A DNA stretch of 10,829 bases, from contig SKPY01000375.1 of NCBI GenBank assembly GCA_007119305.1, forward strand, positions 1 to 10,829. Reading direction: 5' to 3'. The notes beneath the pieces are model-generated. The model was not told the origin of the DNA, did no database searches, and saw only the letters and a list, made by a program, of their open reading frames with translations. Shown here in pieces: positions 1 through 6,988 of this stretch (position 1 is the first letter of the stretch; each line of letters starts with the position of its first letter). The stretch comes from Nitriliruptorales bacterium. GTDB lineage: Bacteria > Actinomycetota > Nitriliruptoria > Euzebyales > Egibacteraceae. Position numbers and translations under genes: made by a program.

Positions 1-1
1 C

Positions 2-2173
2 GGGCACCCCGGCGCGCGCCGCATCGCCGAGCGCGTGGTGGCGCTGCCCGCCAGGCCGGGCGAGGAGATGAAGGTCGCCGTCGCGGCGGCGAGGGGCCCG
101 GGCGTGGTCGCGGCCGAGCCCGACCGTGTGCACCAGTGGCTGGCCCTGCCCGACGACCCCCTGTTCGACCAGCAGTGGTCGCACGCGGTGAGCCACGTCC
201 GGTCGGCGTGGGCCTACACCACCGGTGACCCCGGCGTGAAGGTCGCGGTCCTCGACTCCGGCATGGACGGCACGCATCCCGACCTCGCGGCCAACATGGC
301 CGGCCACGTCGACATGTCCAGCTTCGGCAACCCCGACGCGCCCGACGCGGTCGAGGAGCAGCCCCCCGGCACGGACAACGCCACGTGCACCGCGGGCGTC
401 GGCGCGGTGCACGGCACCTACGTCGGCGGCGTGGTGGGCGCCCGCGGCGGGAACGCCGAGGGCCTCGCCGGGGTGGCGTGGCGCGTCGGCCTGCTCGACG
501 TCGCGCTGTCGTCCCTCGAGCACGGGGGCTGCGACGGGCCCAGTGACGCCGTCGTCGTCGCGGCGCTCGACTACGTCGCGGCCGCGCACCCCGACGCTGC
601 TGCGGTCAACCTGAGCCTCGGGCGTGTCACCGCGGAGTGCCCGGCAGCGCTGCAGGCGGCGGTCGACGCCGTGCTCGACAACGGCACGGCCGTGGTCGCC
701 GCGACCGGCAACGAGGGCAGCTACCACCGCCTCGCGCCGGCGGGCTGCGACGGCGTCATCGCCGTGGGCGCCGTGGGCCCCGACGGTGGCCTCGCCGCCT
801 ACAGCGGCAAGAACCGCTACGTCGACCTCGTCGCCCCGGGCGGCGACTCCGGTCGCGCAGGCTGCACGGCCGCCACGTGCGTGCTGACCACCGCCCCCGG
901 GGGACAGTACGCCCTCGGCCAGGGCACGTCGTTCGCCGCCCCCTACGTCACGGGGCTCATCGCGCTGCTGCACTCCGTGCGGCCCGCGCTGCTGCCCTGG
1001 CAGGTCGAGGCCATGCTCGAGCAGACCGCCGTGCATCCGGAGGGACAGGGCGTCCACGACGAGCGCTTCGGGTGGGGACTCGTGCACGCCGGCCGGGCCG
1101 TGGGGCTTGCGTCCTCGTCTGCGGCCGTGTCGCCGCCGAGGCCGCATCCGGTGGGCCGGTGGACGAACCCGCAGGGGGGCACCGAGCCCGTCACGCAGGC
1201 CGTCGCCGTCTCCGAGCGCCTGTTCGCGGACCAGGCCGCGCACCACGCGGTCGTGGCCCGCAGCGACGACTTCGCGGACGCCCTGGCGGGCTCGAGCCTG
1301 GCGTTCGGGGTCGGACCGCTGCTGTTCACGCCGCCCACGGGCAGCCTCGCAGCGCCGACCAGGGCCGAGCTCCGACGTGTGCTCCCACCGGGGGGCACGG
1401 TCTACCTGCTCGGTGGCGCACAGGCGCTCGACGCCCGGCTCGACGCCGAGCTCGCCGCCCTCGGCTTCGCCGTCGTGCGCCTGTTCGGGCCGGTCCGGGA
1501 GTCCACGGCGGTGGAGGTGGCGCACGAGCTCGAGCGCTTCCTCGCCAGCGTGGACTTCCCGGTGTGGCCGGACGCGTTGCTCGCCACCAGGAGCAACTGG
1601 CCCGACGCGGTCGCTGCCGGCAACGCCGGCGCGCTGCTCGGCGCACCCATCCTGCTCACCCCCGCCGCAGACCTGCACCCCGCCACGCAGGCGTACCTCG
1701 CCGAGCGACGCGGGCTGTTCACCGGCGTCCTCGGCATCGGCGGCACCGCGGTCGTCAGCGACGCGGCCATCCTCGACGCTGCGGACGCCGCCGGCGCGCC
1801 CATCGCGGGTCGGCTCGGCGGCGCCACACGCGACGAGACCGCTTTGACGATCACCACGGCGCTCGAGGAGCTCATCCTCGAGGCTGCGCCCGACTTCCCG
1901 CCCCCCTCGTTCGCGATCGCCGTGAACCTCGACCGCTCCGACGCCTACACGCACACGCTCGCGGCCTCGTCGATCGCCGCGGCCTCCGCGTCGCTGTTCC
2001 TGCCGGTGCGTCAGGCTGGCGACACCGGCCGGGTGCGGGTCACGGAGCCGGTTGCCGCGTGGGCCTGCGGCAAGGACTACGACCTGCTGCTCGCCGGTGA
2101 CACGGACCTGCTCCCGGCCCACCTCGCCGACGAGCTCCAGGGTTTGCTCACCGGCGCCGACGCGCGCTGCTGA
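2..2173 (+). CDS. Secreted S8 (subtilisin-family) serine protease with C-terminal CWB2 cell-wall-binding modules, 5'-truncated
   Basis: This is an extracellular serine endopeptidase probably held on the cell envelope. The frame is open from base 2, and the GTG at 35 is only the first start-like codon inside the window. The true start, signal peptide and most of the propeptide should lie upstream. Numbering from that GTG, the catalytic triad is Asp74 (VAVLDSG), His126 (AVHGTYVGG) and Ser299 (GQGTSFAAP), with oxyanion Asn226 (ATGNEGS), all in S8 order. After a Pro-rich linker (about 360-385) come three CWB2-like modules: about 390-500, 510-610 and a degenerate one at about 626-707. Each has an 'ARSDDFADALAGSSLA'-type opening and a 'LLGGAQAL'-type turn. 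CWB2 modules bind anionic wall polymers in Firmicutes; that role here is inferred. There are eight Cys (118, 166, 202, 238, 277, 282, 678 and the last residue, 712), an even number that suits a disulfide-bonded secreted protein. The gene stops 106 bp before arc and shares no obvious role with it. Confidence 0.93.
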   Translation, partial: GHPGARRIAERVVALPARPGEEMKVAVAAARGPGVVAAEPDRVHQWLALPDDPLFDQQWSHAVSHVRSAWAYTTGDPGVKVAVLDSGMDGTHPDLAANMAGHVDMSSFGNPDAPDAVEEQPPGTDNATCTAGVGAVHGTYVGGVVGARGGNAEGLAGVAWRVGLLDVALSSLEHGGCDGPSDAVVVAALDYVAAAHPDAAAVNLSLGRVTAECPAALQAAVDAVLDNGTAVVAATGNEGSYHRLAPAGCDGVIAVGAVGPDGGLAAYSGKNRYVDLVAPGGDSGRAGCTAATCVLTTAPGGQYALGQGTSFAAPYVTGLIALLHSVRPALLPWQVEAMLEQTAVHPEGQGVHDERFGWGLVHAGRAVGLASSSAAVSPPRPHPVGRWTNPQGGTEPVTQAVAVSERLFADQAAHHAVVARSDDFADALAGSSLAFGVGPLLFTPPTGSLAAPTRAELRRVLPPGGTVYLLGGAQALDARLDAELAALGFAVVRLFGPVRESTAVEVAHELERFLASVDFPVWPDALLATRSNWPDAVAAGNAGALLGAPILLTPAADLHPATQAYLAERRGLFTGVLGIGGTAVVSDAAILDAADAAGAPIAGRLGGATRDETALTITTALEELILEAAPDFPPPSFAIAVNLDRSDAYTHTLAASSIAAASASLFLPVRQAGDTGRVRVTEPVAAWACGKDYDLLLAGDTDLLPAHLADELQGLLTGADARC

Positions 2174-2220
2174 CCCGCTGCGCTCCGCGCCTGCTGCCGC
2201 TGCGAGCGCACGCACCGCCC

Positions 2221-2226
2221 TATACT
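2221..2226 (+). promoter_or_regulatory. Candidate -10 box of arc
   Basis: TATACT matches the sigma-70/SigA-type -10 consensus (TATAAT) at five of six bases and is the only AT-rich hexamer in the 106-bp gap between the protease stop and arc. No convincing -35 lies 16-18 bp upstream (the sequence there is about CGCTGC). Transcription would begin near 2233, giving a leader of roughly 47 nt. Confidence 0.45.
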
Positions 2227-2236
2227 CGGTGCTGGA

Positions 2237-2264
2237 GGCGCCGGGTGAGCCAGTCTCCGGCGCC
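2237..2264 (+). promoter_or_regulatory. Possible hairpin in the arc leader next to the Shine-Dalgarno site
   Basis: GGCGCCGG at 2237-2244 is exactly complementary to CCGGCGCC at 2257-2264, giving an 8-bp GC-only stem with a 12-nt loop. It ends directly before the Shine-Dalgarno sequence GGGAGG (2265-2270). The nonamer GGCGCCGGG also occurs twice as a direct repeat (2237-2245 and 2259-2267), 22 bp apart. It could shape translation of arc or be a protein-binding site. It could also be chance in GC-rich DNA. Confidence 0.3.
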
Positions 2265-2279
2265 GGGAGGAACGCCACG

Positions 2280-4004
2280 ATGTCCGACGATCAGCAGGCC
2301 GAACTGCTCGAGCTGCGGACGAAGGTGAAGTTCCTGGAGGAGGAGGCAGCCCTCCTCCGCCGCCGCCTGGAGGACTCTCCTTCGCGCGTGCGGGCGCTCG
2401 AGGAGCGCCTGCTCGAGACGAAGACGCAGCTGTCGAGCACGCTGACGCAGAACGCGAAGCTCGCCGACACGCTGCGTGACGCGCGCGAGCAGATCGTCGC
2501 GCTCAAGGAGCAGGTCGAGAAGCTCTCAGCGCCGCCGTCCGGCTTCGGCGTGTTCCTCGGCGTCCACGACAACGACACCGTCGAGGTGTTCGCCCAGGGC
2601 CGCAAGCTGCGGGTGAACGTCGGCCCTGAGATCGACGTCGAGAGCCTCGTGCCCGGCCAGGAGGTCGTGCTGAACGAGGCCCTCAACGTCGTCGAGGAGG
2701 CCCGCTTCGAGGTCGTCGGCGAGGTCATGACGCTGAAGGAGCGCCTCGCAGGCAACCGGCTGCTCGCCATCGGGCGCACCGACGACGAGGTCGTCGTGCG
2801 CCTCGCCCAGCCGCTGCACGACGTCCCCTTGCGCGCCGGCGACTCCCTGCTCGTCGAGCCGCGCAGCGGCTACGCCCTCGAACGGCTGCCGCGACCCGAG
2901 GTCGAAGAGCTCATCCTCGAGGAGATCCCCGACGTCTCCTACGAGGACATCGGGGGGCTCGGCGATCAGATCGAGGCCATCAAGGACGCGGTCGAGCTGC
3001 CGTTCCTGCACGCCGACCTGTTCTACGAGCACGAGCTCAAGCCACCGAAGGGCATCCTGCTGTACGGGCCGCCGGGGTGCGGCAAGACGATGATCGCCAA
3101 GGCGGTCGCCAACTCTCTCGCCCAGCGCGTCGCCGAGAAGGAAGGCCGCGCCGACGCGCGCAGCTACTTCCTGAACATCAAGGGCCCTGAGCTGCTCAAC
3201 AAGTACGTCGGCGAGACCGAGCGCCAGATCCGGCTCATCTTTCAGCGCGCCCGGGAGAAGGTCGAGGAGGGCTTCCCGGTCATCGTGTTCTTCGACGAGA
3301 TGGATTCGATCTTCCGCACCCGCGGGTCGGGGGTGTCGAGCGACGTCGAGAACACGATCGTCCCGCAGCTGCTCTCCGAGATCGACGGGGTGGAGGCGCT
3401 GAAGGACGTCATCGTCATCGGGGCGTCCAACCGTGAGGACATGATCGACCCGGCCATCCTGCGCCCCGGGCGCCTCGACGTGAAGATCAAGATCCAGCGC
3501 CCCCACGAGGCGGCCGCGCGGGAGATCTTCCGCGTCTACCTGCACGGCAGGCTGCCGCTGCATCCGGACGTGGTCAAGGAGCACGGCGACGAGCATGCCG
3601 CCATCGAGACGCTCATCGCCGAGACGTGCCGGCGCATGTACGCCACCGCCGACGACAACAAGTTCCTCGAGGTCACCTACGCGAACGGTGACAAGGAGAC
3701 CCTGTACTTCAGGGACTTCAACTCCGGTGCCATGATCGAGAACGTCGTCGCGCGCGCGAAGAAGACCGCGATCAAGCGCTACCTCGACGAAGGCCAGAAG
3801 GGCATCAAGGCGGAGGACCTCTACCAGGCCATTCGCGACGAGTTCCAGGAGAACGAGGACCTGCCCAACACCACCAACCCCGACGACTGGGCCCGCATCA
3901 GCGGCAAGAAGGGCGAGCGCATCGTGTACGTGCGCACCCTCGTCGGGGAGGGGCGCGAGCCCGGCAAGTCGATCGAGAACGTCAGCACCGGCCAGTACCT
4001 CTAG
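2280..4004 (+). CDS. arc: Proteasome-associated AAA+ ATPase ARC/Mpa
   Basis: This is the hexameric ATPase that recognises pupylated proteins, unfolds them and threads them into the 20S proteasome in the cytoplasm. The 574 residues follow the family order. An N-terminal coiled coil (about 6-83, the Pup-binding part in Mpa) is followed by two OB-fold domains (about 88-147 and 148-203). The AAA+ domain has Walker A GPPGCGKT (263-270), Walker B VIVFFDEMDS (334-343), sensor-1 Asn in GASNRE (384) and the arginine-finger region RPGR (395-398). The C-terminus is GQYL, the conserved tail that docks into the 20S alpha ring. The ATG at 2280 is chosen because GGGAGG lies 9 nt upstream and the coiled coil follows at once; the open frame back to 2052 reads as low-quality sequence overlapping the protease. 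M. tuberculosis Mpa is somewhat longer (609 aa). Here arc is separated from dop by a reverse-strand ABC operon, which is not the usual arrangement. Confidence 0.97.
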   Translation: MSDDQQAELLELRTKVKFLEEEAALLRRRLEDSPSRVRALEERLLETKTQLSSTLTQNAKLADTLRDAREQIVALKEQVEKLSAPPSGFGVFLGVHDNDTVEVFAQGRKLRVNVGPEIDVESLVPGQEVVLNEALNVVEEARFEVVGEVMTLKERLAGNRLLAIGRTDDEVVVRLAQPLHDVPLRAGDSLLVEPRSGYALERLPRPEVEELILEEIPDVSYEDIGGLGDQIEAIKDAVELPFLHADLFYEHELKPPKGILLYGPPGCGKTMIAKAVANSLAQRVAEKEGRADARSYFLNIKGPELLNKYVGETERQIRLIFQRAREKVEEGFPVIVFFDEMDSIFRTRGSGVSSDVENTIVPQLLSEIDGVEALKDVIVIGASNREDMIDPAILRPGRLDVKIKIQRPHEAAAREIFRVYLHGRLPLHPDVVKEHGDEHAAIETLIAETCRRMYATADDNKFLEVTYANGDKETLYFRDFNSGAMIENVVARAKKTAIKRYLDEGQKGIKAEDLYQAIRDEFQENEDLPNTTNPDDWARISGKKGERIVYVRTLVGEGREPGKSIENVSTGQYL

Positions 4005-4034
4005 CCCGCCTCGACACGACCGGCGGCTCCGTCT

Positions 4035-4084
4035 GCCGCGCGGAAGATTCGTAACACCCGGGTGTTACGAATCTTCCGCGCGGC
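4035..4084. repeat. 50-bp perfect palindrome between convergent genes, possible bidirectional terminator
   Basis: Bases 4035-4059 are exactly reverse-complementary to 4060-4084, 25 bp per arm with no spacer. The centre reads GTAACACCCGGGTGTTAC, flanked on each side by an AT-richer GATTC/GAATC part and then GC-rich ends (GCCGCGCGG on the left). It starts 30 bp after the arc stop and ends 18 bp before the permease stop, so it sits where two converging transcripts end. In RNA from either strand it would fold as a long hairpin, which suits a bidirectional terminator. No U-tract follows on either side. It could also be a REP-like dispersed element or a protein-binding site. Confidence 0.9.
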
Positions 4085-4102
4085 GAGTGGCGGCCGGGTG
4101 AC

Positions 4103-4939
4103 TCAGGTGCGCAGGAGGCCGTCGAAGCGGCGGGCGGCGACGACTGCGCCGACGGTGCCCATCACCAGCAGGAAGGCGGCGTGGCCGAGCGTGGCGAGGC
4201 TCGGCAGCCCGAGGACCAGGGCGCGGACGAGCTCGACCCCGTGGTAGAGGGGCGACAGCAGCAGCAGTGGCCGCACCGGCTCGGGGAGCACCTCGGCCGG
4301 GAAGAACACCGCCGAGAACAGGAACAGCGGCAGGATGACGAGCTGCACCTTCCCGAAGTCCTGCCAGGAGCGCATGAAGGTGGTGGCGGCCATGCCGACC
4401 GCCCCGAACGCGAAGCCGATCAGCACGGCGGCGGGCACGGCCAGGAGCGCGAGCGGGGAAGCCGTGAGCCCCATGACGACCATGACGACGAGGAACCCGC
4501 AGGCGTACACGAGGCCGCGCACCTGGCTCCACGCGATCTCACCCACCGCGACGTCGAGCGTGTCGACGGGGGTGGCGAGGATGGCGTCGTAGACCTTGCC
4601 CCACTTCAGCTTGCCGAAGATGTTCATCGTGGACTCGTAGACCGCCCCGTTCATCGCCGACGCGGCGAGCAGGCCGGGCGCGACGAACGTCGCGAAGTCC
4701 ACGCCGGTGCCGTCGACCTCACCGACGAGCCGGCCCACCCCGATGCCGATCGCGAAGAGGTAGAACAGCGGCTCGAAGAAGCCCGACAGGATGACCATCC
4801 AGATGCGCCGGTACACGATCGCGTTGCGCTCCACGACGTAGCGCGCCCGGCGGGGCAGCACGAGGCCGGACGGCAGGATGCGCGCGGCGAGGGCGCCATG
4901 GCCCGGCTGGGCGGGCTTCACGGCCTGGCCCCCGCTCAC
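4103..4939 (-). CDS. ABC-2 type exporter permease (NodJ/daunorubicin-resistance type), second subunit
   Basis: This is an integral membrane subunit of an ABC exporter, expected to pair with the permease encoded just upstream and be driven by the ATPase of the same operon. From the GTG at 4939 it is 278 aa, a usual ABC-2 length. It has about six hydrophobic segments (roughly 46-70, 86-104, 140-158, 160-187, 196-213, 252-270). Family features are the segment GVDFATFVAPGLLAASAMN, the YDAILATPVDTLDV loop and the late FFPAEVLPEPVRPL…SPLYHGVELVRAL block (about 212-241). The start codon overlaps the preceding stop as GTGA, and AGGA lies 7 nt upstream, which implies translational coupling. A GTG six codons later is a weaker alternative. 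The open frame continues upstream to 5443 but only as a shadow of the other permease. The substrate cannot be told from sequence. Confidence 0.88.
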   Translation of the reverse strand: MSGGQAVKPAQPGHGALAARILPSGLVLPRRARYVVERNAIVYRRIWMVILSGFFEPLFYLFAIGIGVGRLVGEVDGTGVDFATFVAPGLLAASAMNGAVYESTMNIFGKLKWGKVYDAILATPVDTLDVAVGEIAWSQVRGLVYACGFLVVMVVMGLTASPLALLAVPAAVLIGFAFGAVGMAATTFMRSWQDFGKVQLVILPLFLFSAVFFPAEVLPEPVRPLLLLSPLYHGVELVRALVLGLPSLATLGHAAFLLVMGTVGAVVAARRFDGLLRT

Positions 4940-5733
4940 GGGGTCATCCTGCGCGTCAGGGCGCGCACGGCCAGGGGGAAGCCGGCCGCGGCGCAGGCCA
5001 CGAGCACCGCCACGTGGACGAGCGCAGGCAGCGCCGGAGCCCCGCCCAGCGCGGCTGCCCGCGTGAGCTCCACGCCGTGCCACAGCGGTGTGACGTAGGC
5101 GATCGGACGCAGCAGCTCGGGCACCTGCTCGAGGGGGAAGAACGTGCCCGAGAACAAGAACAGCGGCACCACCCCGAAGCGGAACAGGGACGCGAGGGCG
5201 TACTCGTTCTTGCGCGACGCGGTGAAGGCCGTGATGAGCGAGGCGAACGCCAGCCCGGTGAGGGCCGCCGGCAGCACCGCGAGGGCGGCGCCGAGCGGGC
5301 CGGCCGCCCCGAACGCCACCATGACGGCGGCGAACACCACCGACGCGAACGTGACCCGCACCAGCACCCAGCCGAGGTGGCCCGCCATGAGATCGCGCGG
5401 CGACACCGGGGTGGCAAGCGCCGCGTCGTAGGTCTTGAGCCACTTGATGCCCGCCATGACGGGCCAGGTCGTGTCGGTGGCCGCGGTCTGCATCGCGGAG
5501 GCGGCGAGCAGGCCGGGCGCGAGGAAGGCGAGGTAGGTCTCCGCGGGGACCGCCGCGCCCCCGCCACGGTCGACCAGGGTGCCGAGCCCGAGACCCATCG
5601 CGGCGAGGAAGAGCACCGGTGACACGAACGTGGTCACGGCCGTGCCCTTCCAGGTGCGCCGGTACGTGCGGGCATACCCCTCGACCACACGCACTGCGGG
5701 CGGGATCCTCGCCGCGCGGGGACGCACGCTCAT
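4936..5733 (-). CDS. ABC-2 type exporter permease (NodJ/daunorubicin-resistance type), first subunit
   Basis: This 265-aa membrane protein has about six hydrophobic segments (near 32-54, 66-84, 117-141, 146-171, 184-200, 238-258). It shares layout and motifs with the next gene: YLAFLAPGLLAASAMQ (67-82), YDAALATPVSPRDL (102-115) and PLFLFSGTFFPLEQVPEL (190-207) followed by TPLWHGVELTRA (215-226). The two permeases are clearly paralogous but diverged, so the transporter is probably a heterodimer. The start ATG overlaps the ATPase stop in an ATGA (5730-5733), and its own stop overlaps the next start in a GTGA (4936-4939). All three subunits should therefore be made from one mRNA in a coupled way. 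No signal identifies the exported molecule; drugs, lipids or glycans are all possible for this family. Confidence 0.9.
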   Translation of the reverse strand: MSVRPRAARIPPAVRVVEGYARTYRRTWKGTAVTTFVSPVLFLAAMGLGLGTLVDRGGGAAVPAETYLAFLAPGLLAASAMQTAATDTTWPVMAGIKWLKTYDAALATPVSPRDLMAGHLGWVLVRVTFASVVFAAVMVAFGAAGPLGAALAVLPAALTGLAFASLITAFTASRKNEYALASLFRFGVVPLFLFSGTFFPLEQVPELLRPIAYVTPLWHGVELTRAAALGGAPALPALVHVAVLVACAAAGFPLAVRALTRRMTP

Positions 5734-6662
5734 TCGACGAGGCTCCGCCCGGTCAGGCGCAGGAAGACGTCCTCCAGCGTGGCGCGGCGGACGACGGTGG
5801 CCACGGGGTGCATGCCCTTGTCCTGGCCGTGCACGAAGGTCGCGAGGGCGTCGGCGTCGTCGGTGTAGGCGAGGACGCGGTCGGGCAGGACCTCGACGCG
5901 GCGCGCGTGCCCGTCGAGGCGGGCGGCGGCGGCATCCTGGGTCCCGGGCGGGAACCGCAGCTCCACGACCTCGCGGGTGACGTGCGCGGTGATGAGCTCA
6001 CGCGGCGAACCCTCGGCGACGATGCGGGCCCGGTCCATGATGACGAGCCGGTCGCACAGCTGCTCGGCCTCGTCCATGTAGTGGGTGGTGAGAATCAGCG
6101 TGACGCCCTGCTGCTTCAGCCGGTACAGCCGATCCCAGACGAGGTGGCGCGCCTGCGGGTCGAGGCCGGTCGTGGGTTCGTCGAGCAGCAGCACGTCGGG
6201 TTCGCTCACGAGCGCCCGGGCGATGACGAGACGCCGTTTCATGCCGCCGGAGAGGTTATCGACCTTGCTGCCGCGGCGTTCGCTCAGCTGCACGAAGTCG
6301 AGCAGCTGCCCGATGCGCTCGCGCAGCAAGCTCCGGGGCAGCCCGAAGTAGCGTCCGTAGATGAGCAGGTTCTCGAACACCGTGAGCTCGGTGTCGAGCG
6401 TGTCCTCCTGCGGCACGACCCCGAGCCGGGCGCGCACCGCCTGGCCGTGGGTGGCCGGGTCCAGGTCGAGGACCCGTAGATGACCCTCGGTCACCGGAGA
6501 GTTCGCCCCGATCATGCGCATGGTCGAGCTCTTGCCGGCGCCGTTGGGTCCGAGGAAGCCGAACGCCTCACCGCGCTGCACGGAGAAGTCCACGTGATCG
6601 ACGGCGGTGAAGCCGCCGAAGCGCTTCGTGAGCCCGCGAGCCTCGACGACGAGGTCTGCCAT
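5730..6662 (-). CDS. ABC exporter ATP-binding protein (NodI/DrrA-like)
   Basis: This 310-aa cytoplasmic ATPase powers the two permeases encoded downstream. Its motifs are Walker A GPNGAGKS (38-45), Q-loop Gln85 (GVVPQED), the ABC signature LSGGM (137-141), Walker B VLLLDEP (157-163, catalytic Glu162), D-loop GLDPQ and the H-loop His194 (LTTHYMDEAE). The run YGRYFGLP, LSGGMKRRL and DEPTTGLDPQARH is typical of the NodI/DrrA drug- or lipo-oligosaccharide-exporter ATPases. A C-terminal extension (about 225-310) with RRATLEDVFLRLTGRSL is also usual for them. I take the ATG at 6662 because the ABC domain begins at once. The frame stays open upstream to 6932, where it encodes part of an unrelated VOC domain. 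A TAGGTT box lies 7 nt before the ATG. Confidence 0.93.
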   Translation of the reverse strand: MADLVVEARGLTKRFGGFTAVDHVDFSVQRGEAFGFLGPNGAGKSSTMRMIGANSPVTEGHLRVLDLDPATHGQAVRARLGVVPQEDTLDTELTVFENLLIYGRYFGLPRSLLRERIGQLLDFVQLSERRGSKVDNLSGGMKRRLVIARALVSEPDVLLLDEPTTGLDPQARHLVWDRLYRLKQQGVTLILTTHYMDEAEQLCDRLVIMDRARIVAEGSPRELITAHVTREVVELRFPPGTQDAAAARLDGHARRVEVLPDRVLAYTDDADALATFVHGQDKGMHPVATVVRRATLEDVFLRLTGRSLVE

Positions 6663-6932
6663 GCGCGCCAACCTAGCAGCAGCTGCGGTGCGGGCCCCGG
6701 CGTTCAGGGCGTACAGCGAACGGTCGCTCTCGTTGACCTGGATCCGGCTGCCGTCGGGATCACGGATGCCGACCGAGCGGCCGAAGGCCTCGTCGACGAT
6801 CGGCTCCACCGTGGTGACGCCCGCGCCTCTGAGGCGCTCCACGAGCAGCTCGAGTGGCTCCTCGGCCTCGAGGGTGAGCTCGACGCGGCCCAGGTGCAGC
6901 GCGCTGCGGGGTGGGACGTGCAGCCTCGGGTG
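6663..6932 (-). pseudogene. Remnant of a VOC/glyoxalase-fold protein (C-terminal half), in frame with the ABC ATPase
   Basis: After an in-frame TGA at 6935-6933 the reading frame gives ALHLGRVELTLEAEEP from about 6902. It continues as ERLRGAGVTTVEPI, then a GRSVGIRDPDGSRIQVNE segment. This is one βαβββ module of the vicinal-oxygen-chelate fold, with the DPDG turn and a final metal-ligand-type Glu. A functional VOC protein normally needs two such modules (about 120 aa); the N-terminal one is missing and its place is taken by the dop promoter and start. No stop separates the remnant from the ATPase, so a start at GTG 6842 would make a fused protein of 370 aa. I prefer a decayed gene cut by rearrangement. 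A real fusion cannot be excluded. Confidence 0.5.
6670..6675 (-). promoter_or_regulatory. Weak candidate -10 box for a leaderless ABC operon transcript
   Basis: Read on the minus strand, TAGGTT lies 7 nt before the ATPase ATG. This is the TANNNT spacing seen for leaderless actinobacterial mRNAs. No good Shine-Dalgarno precedes the ATG (only AGG in the same stretch), which fits a leaderless start. No -35 is evident. Confidence 0.25.
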
Positions 6933-6975
6933 TCACGGTGCACCGACTCTGCGACACTGGCTGGCACGCGGCCCG

Positions 6976-6981
6976 AAGGAG
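6976..6981 (+). promoter_or_regulatory. Ribosome binding site deciding the dop start
   Basis: AAGGAG lies 7 nt before the GTG at 6989. It favours that codon over the in-frame ATG at 7007 and over the far upstream start at 6911. Confidence 0.7.
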
Positions 6982-6988
6982 CTTGCAG

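Noticed and set aside
2052..2279. Upstream extension of the arc frame by 76 codons
   Set aside because: It overlaps the protease gene and reads as low-complexity shadow sequence. The ATG at 2280 has a well-placed Shine-Dalgarno and begins the conserved coiled coil.
2526..3596. Long minus-strand open frame of 356 codons inside arc
   Set aside because: It lies fully antisense to the clearly recognised ATPase and has the Val/Leu/Asp-rich look of a reverse-complemented GC-rich gene.
4940..5443. Upstream extension of the second permease frame by 168 codons
   Set aside because: It is an out-of-frame Arg/Gly-rich shadow of the first permease; the GTGA overlap gives a natural coupled start at 4939.
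6931..6958. TGTCAC…GACACT as a dop promoter
   Set aside because: The hexamers match the consensus poorly; the spacing of 16 bp alone is not enough.
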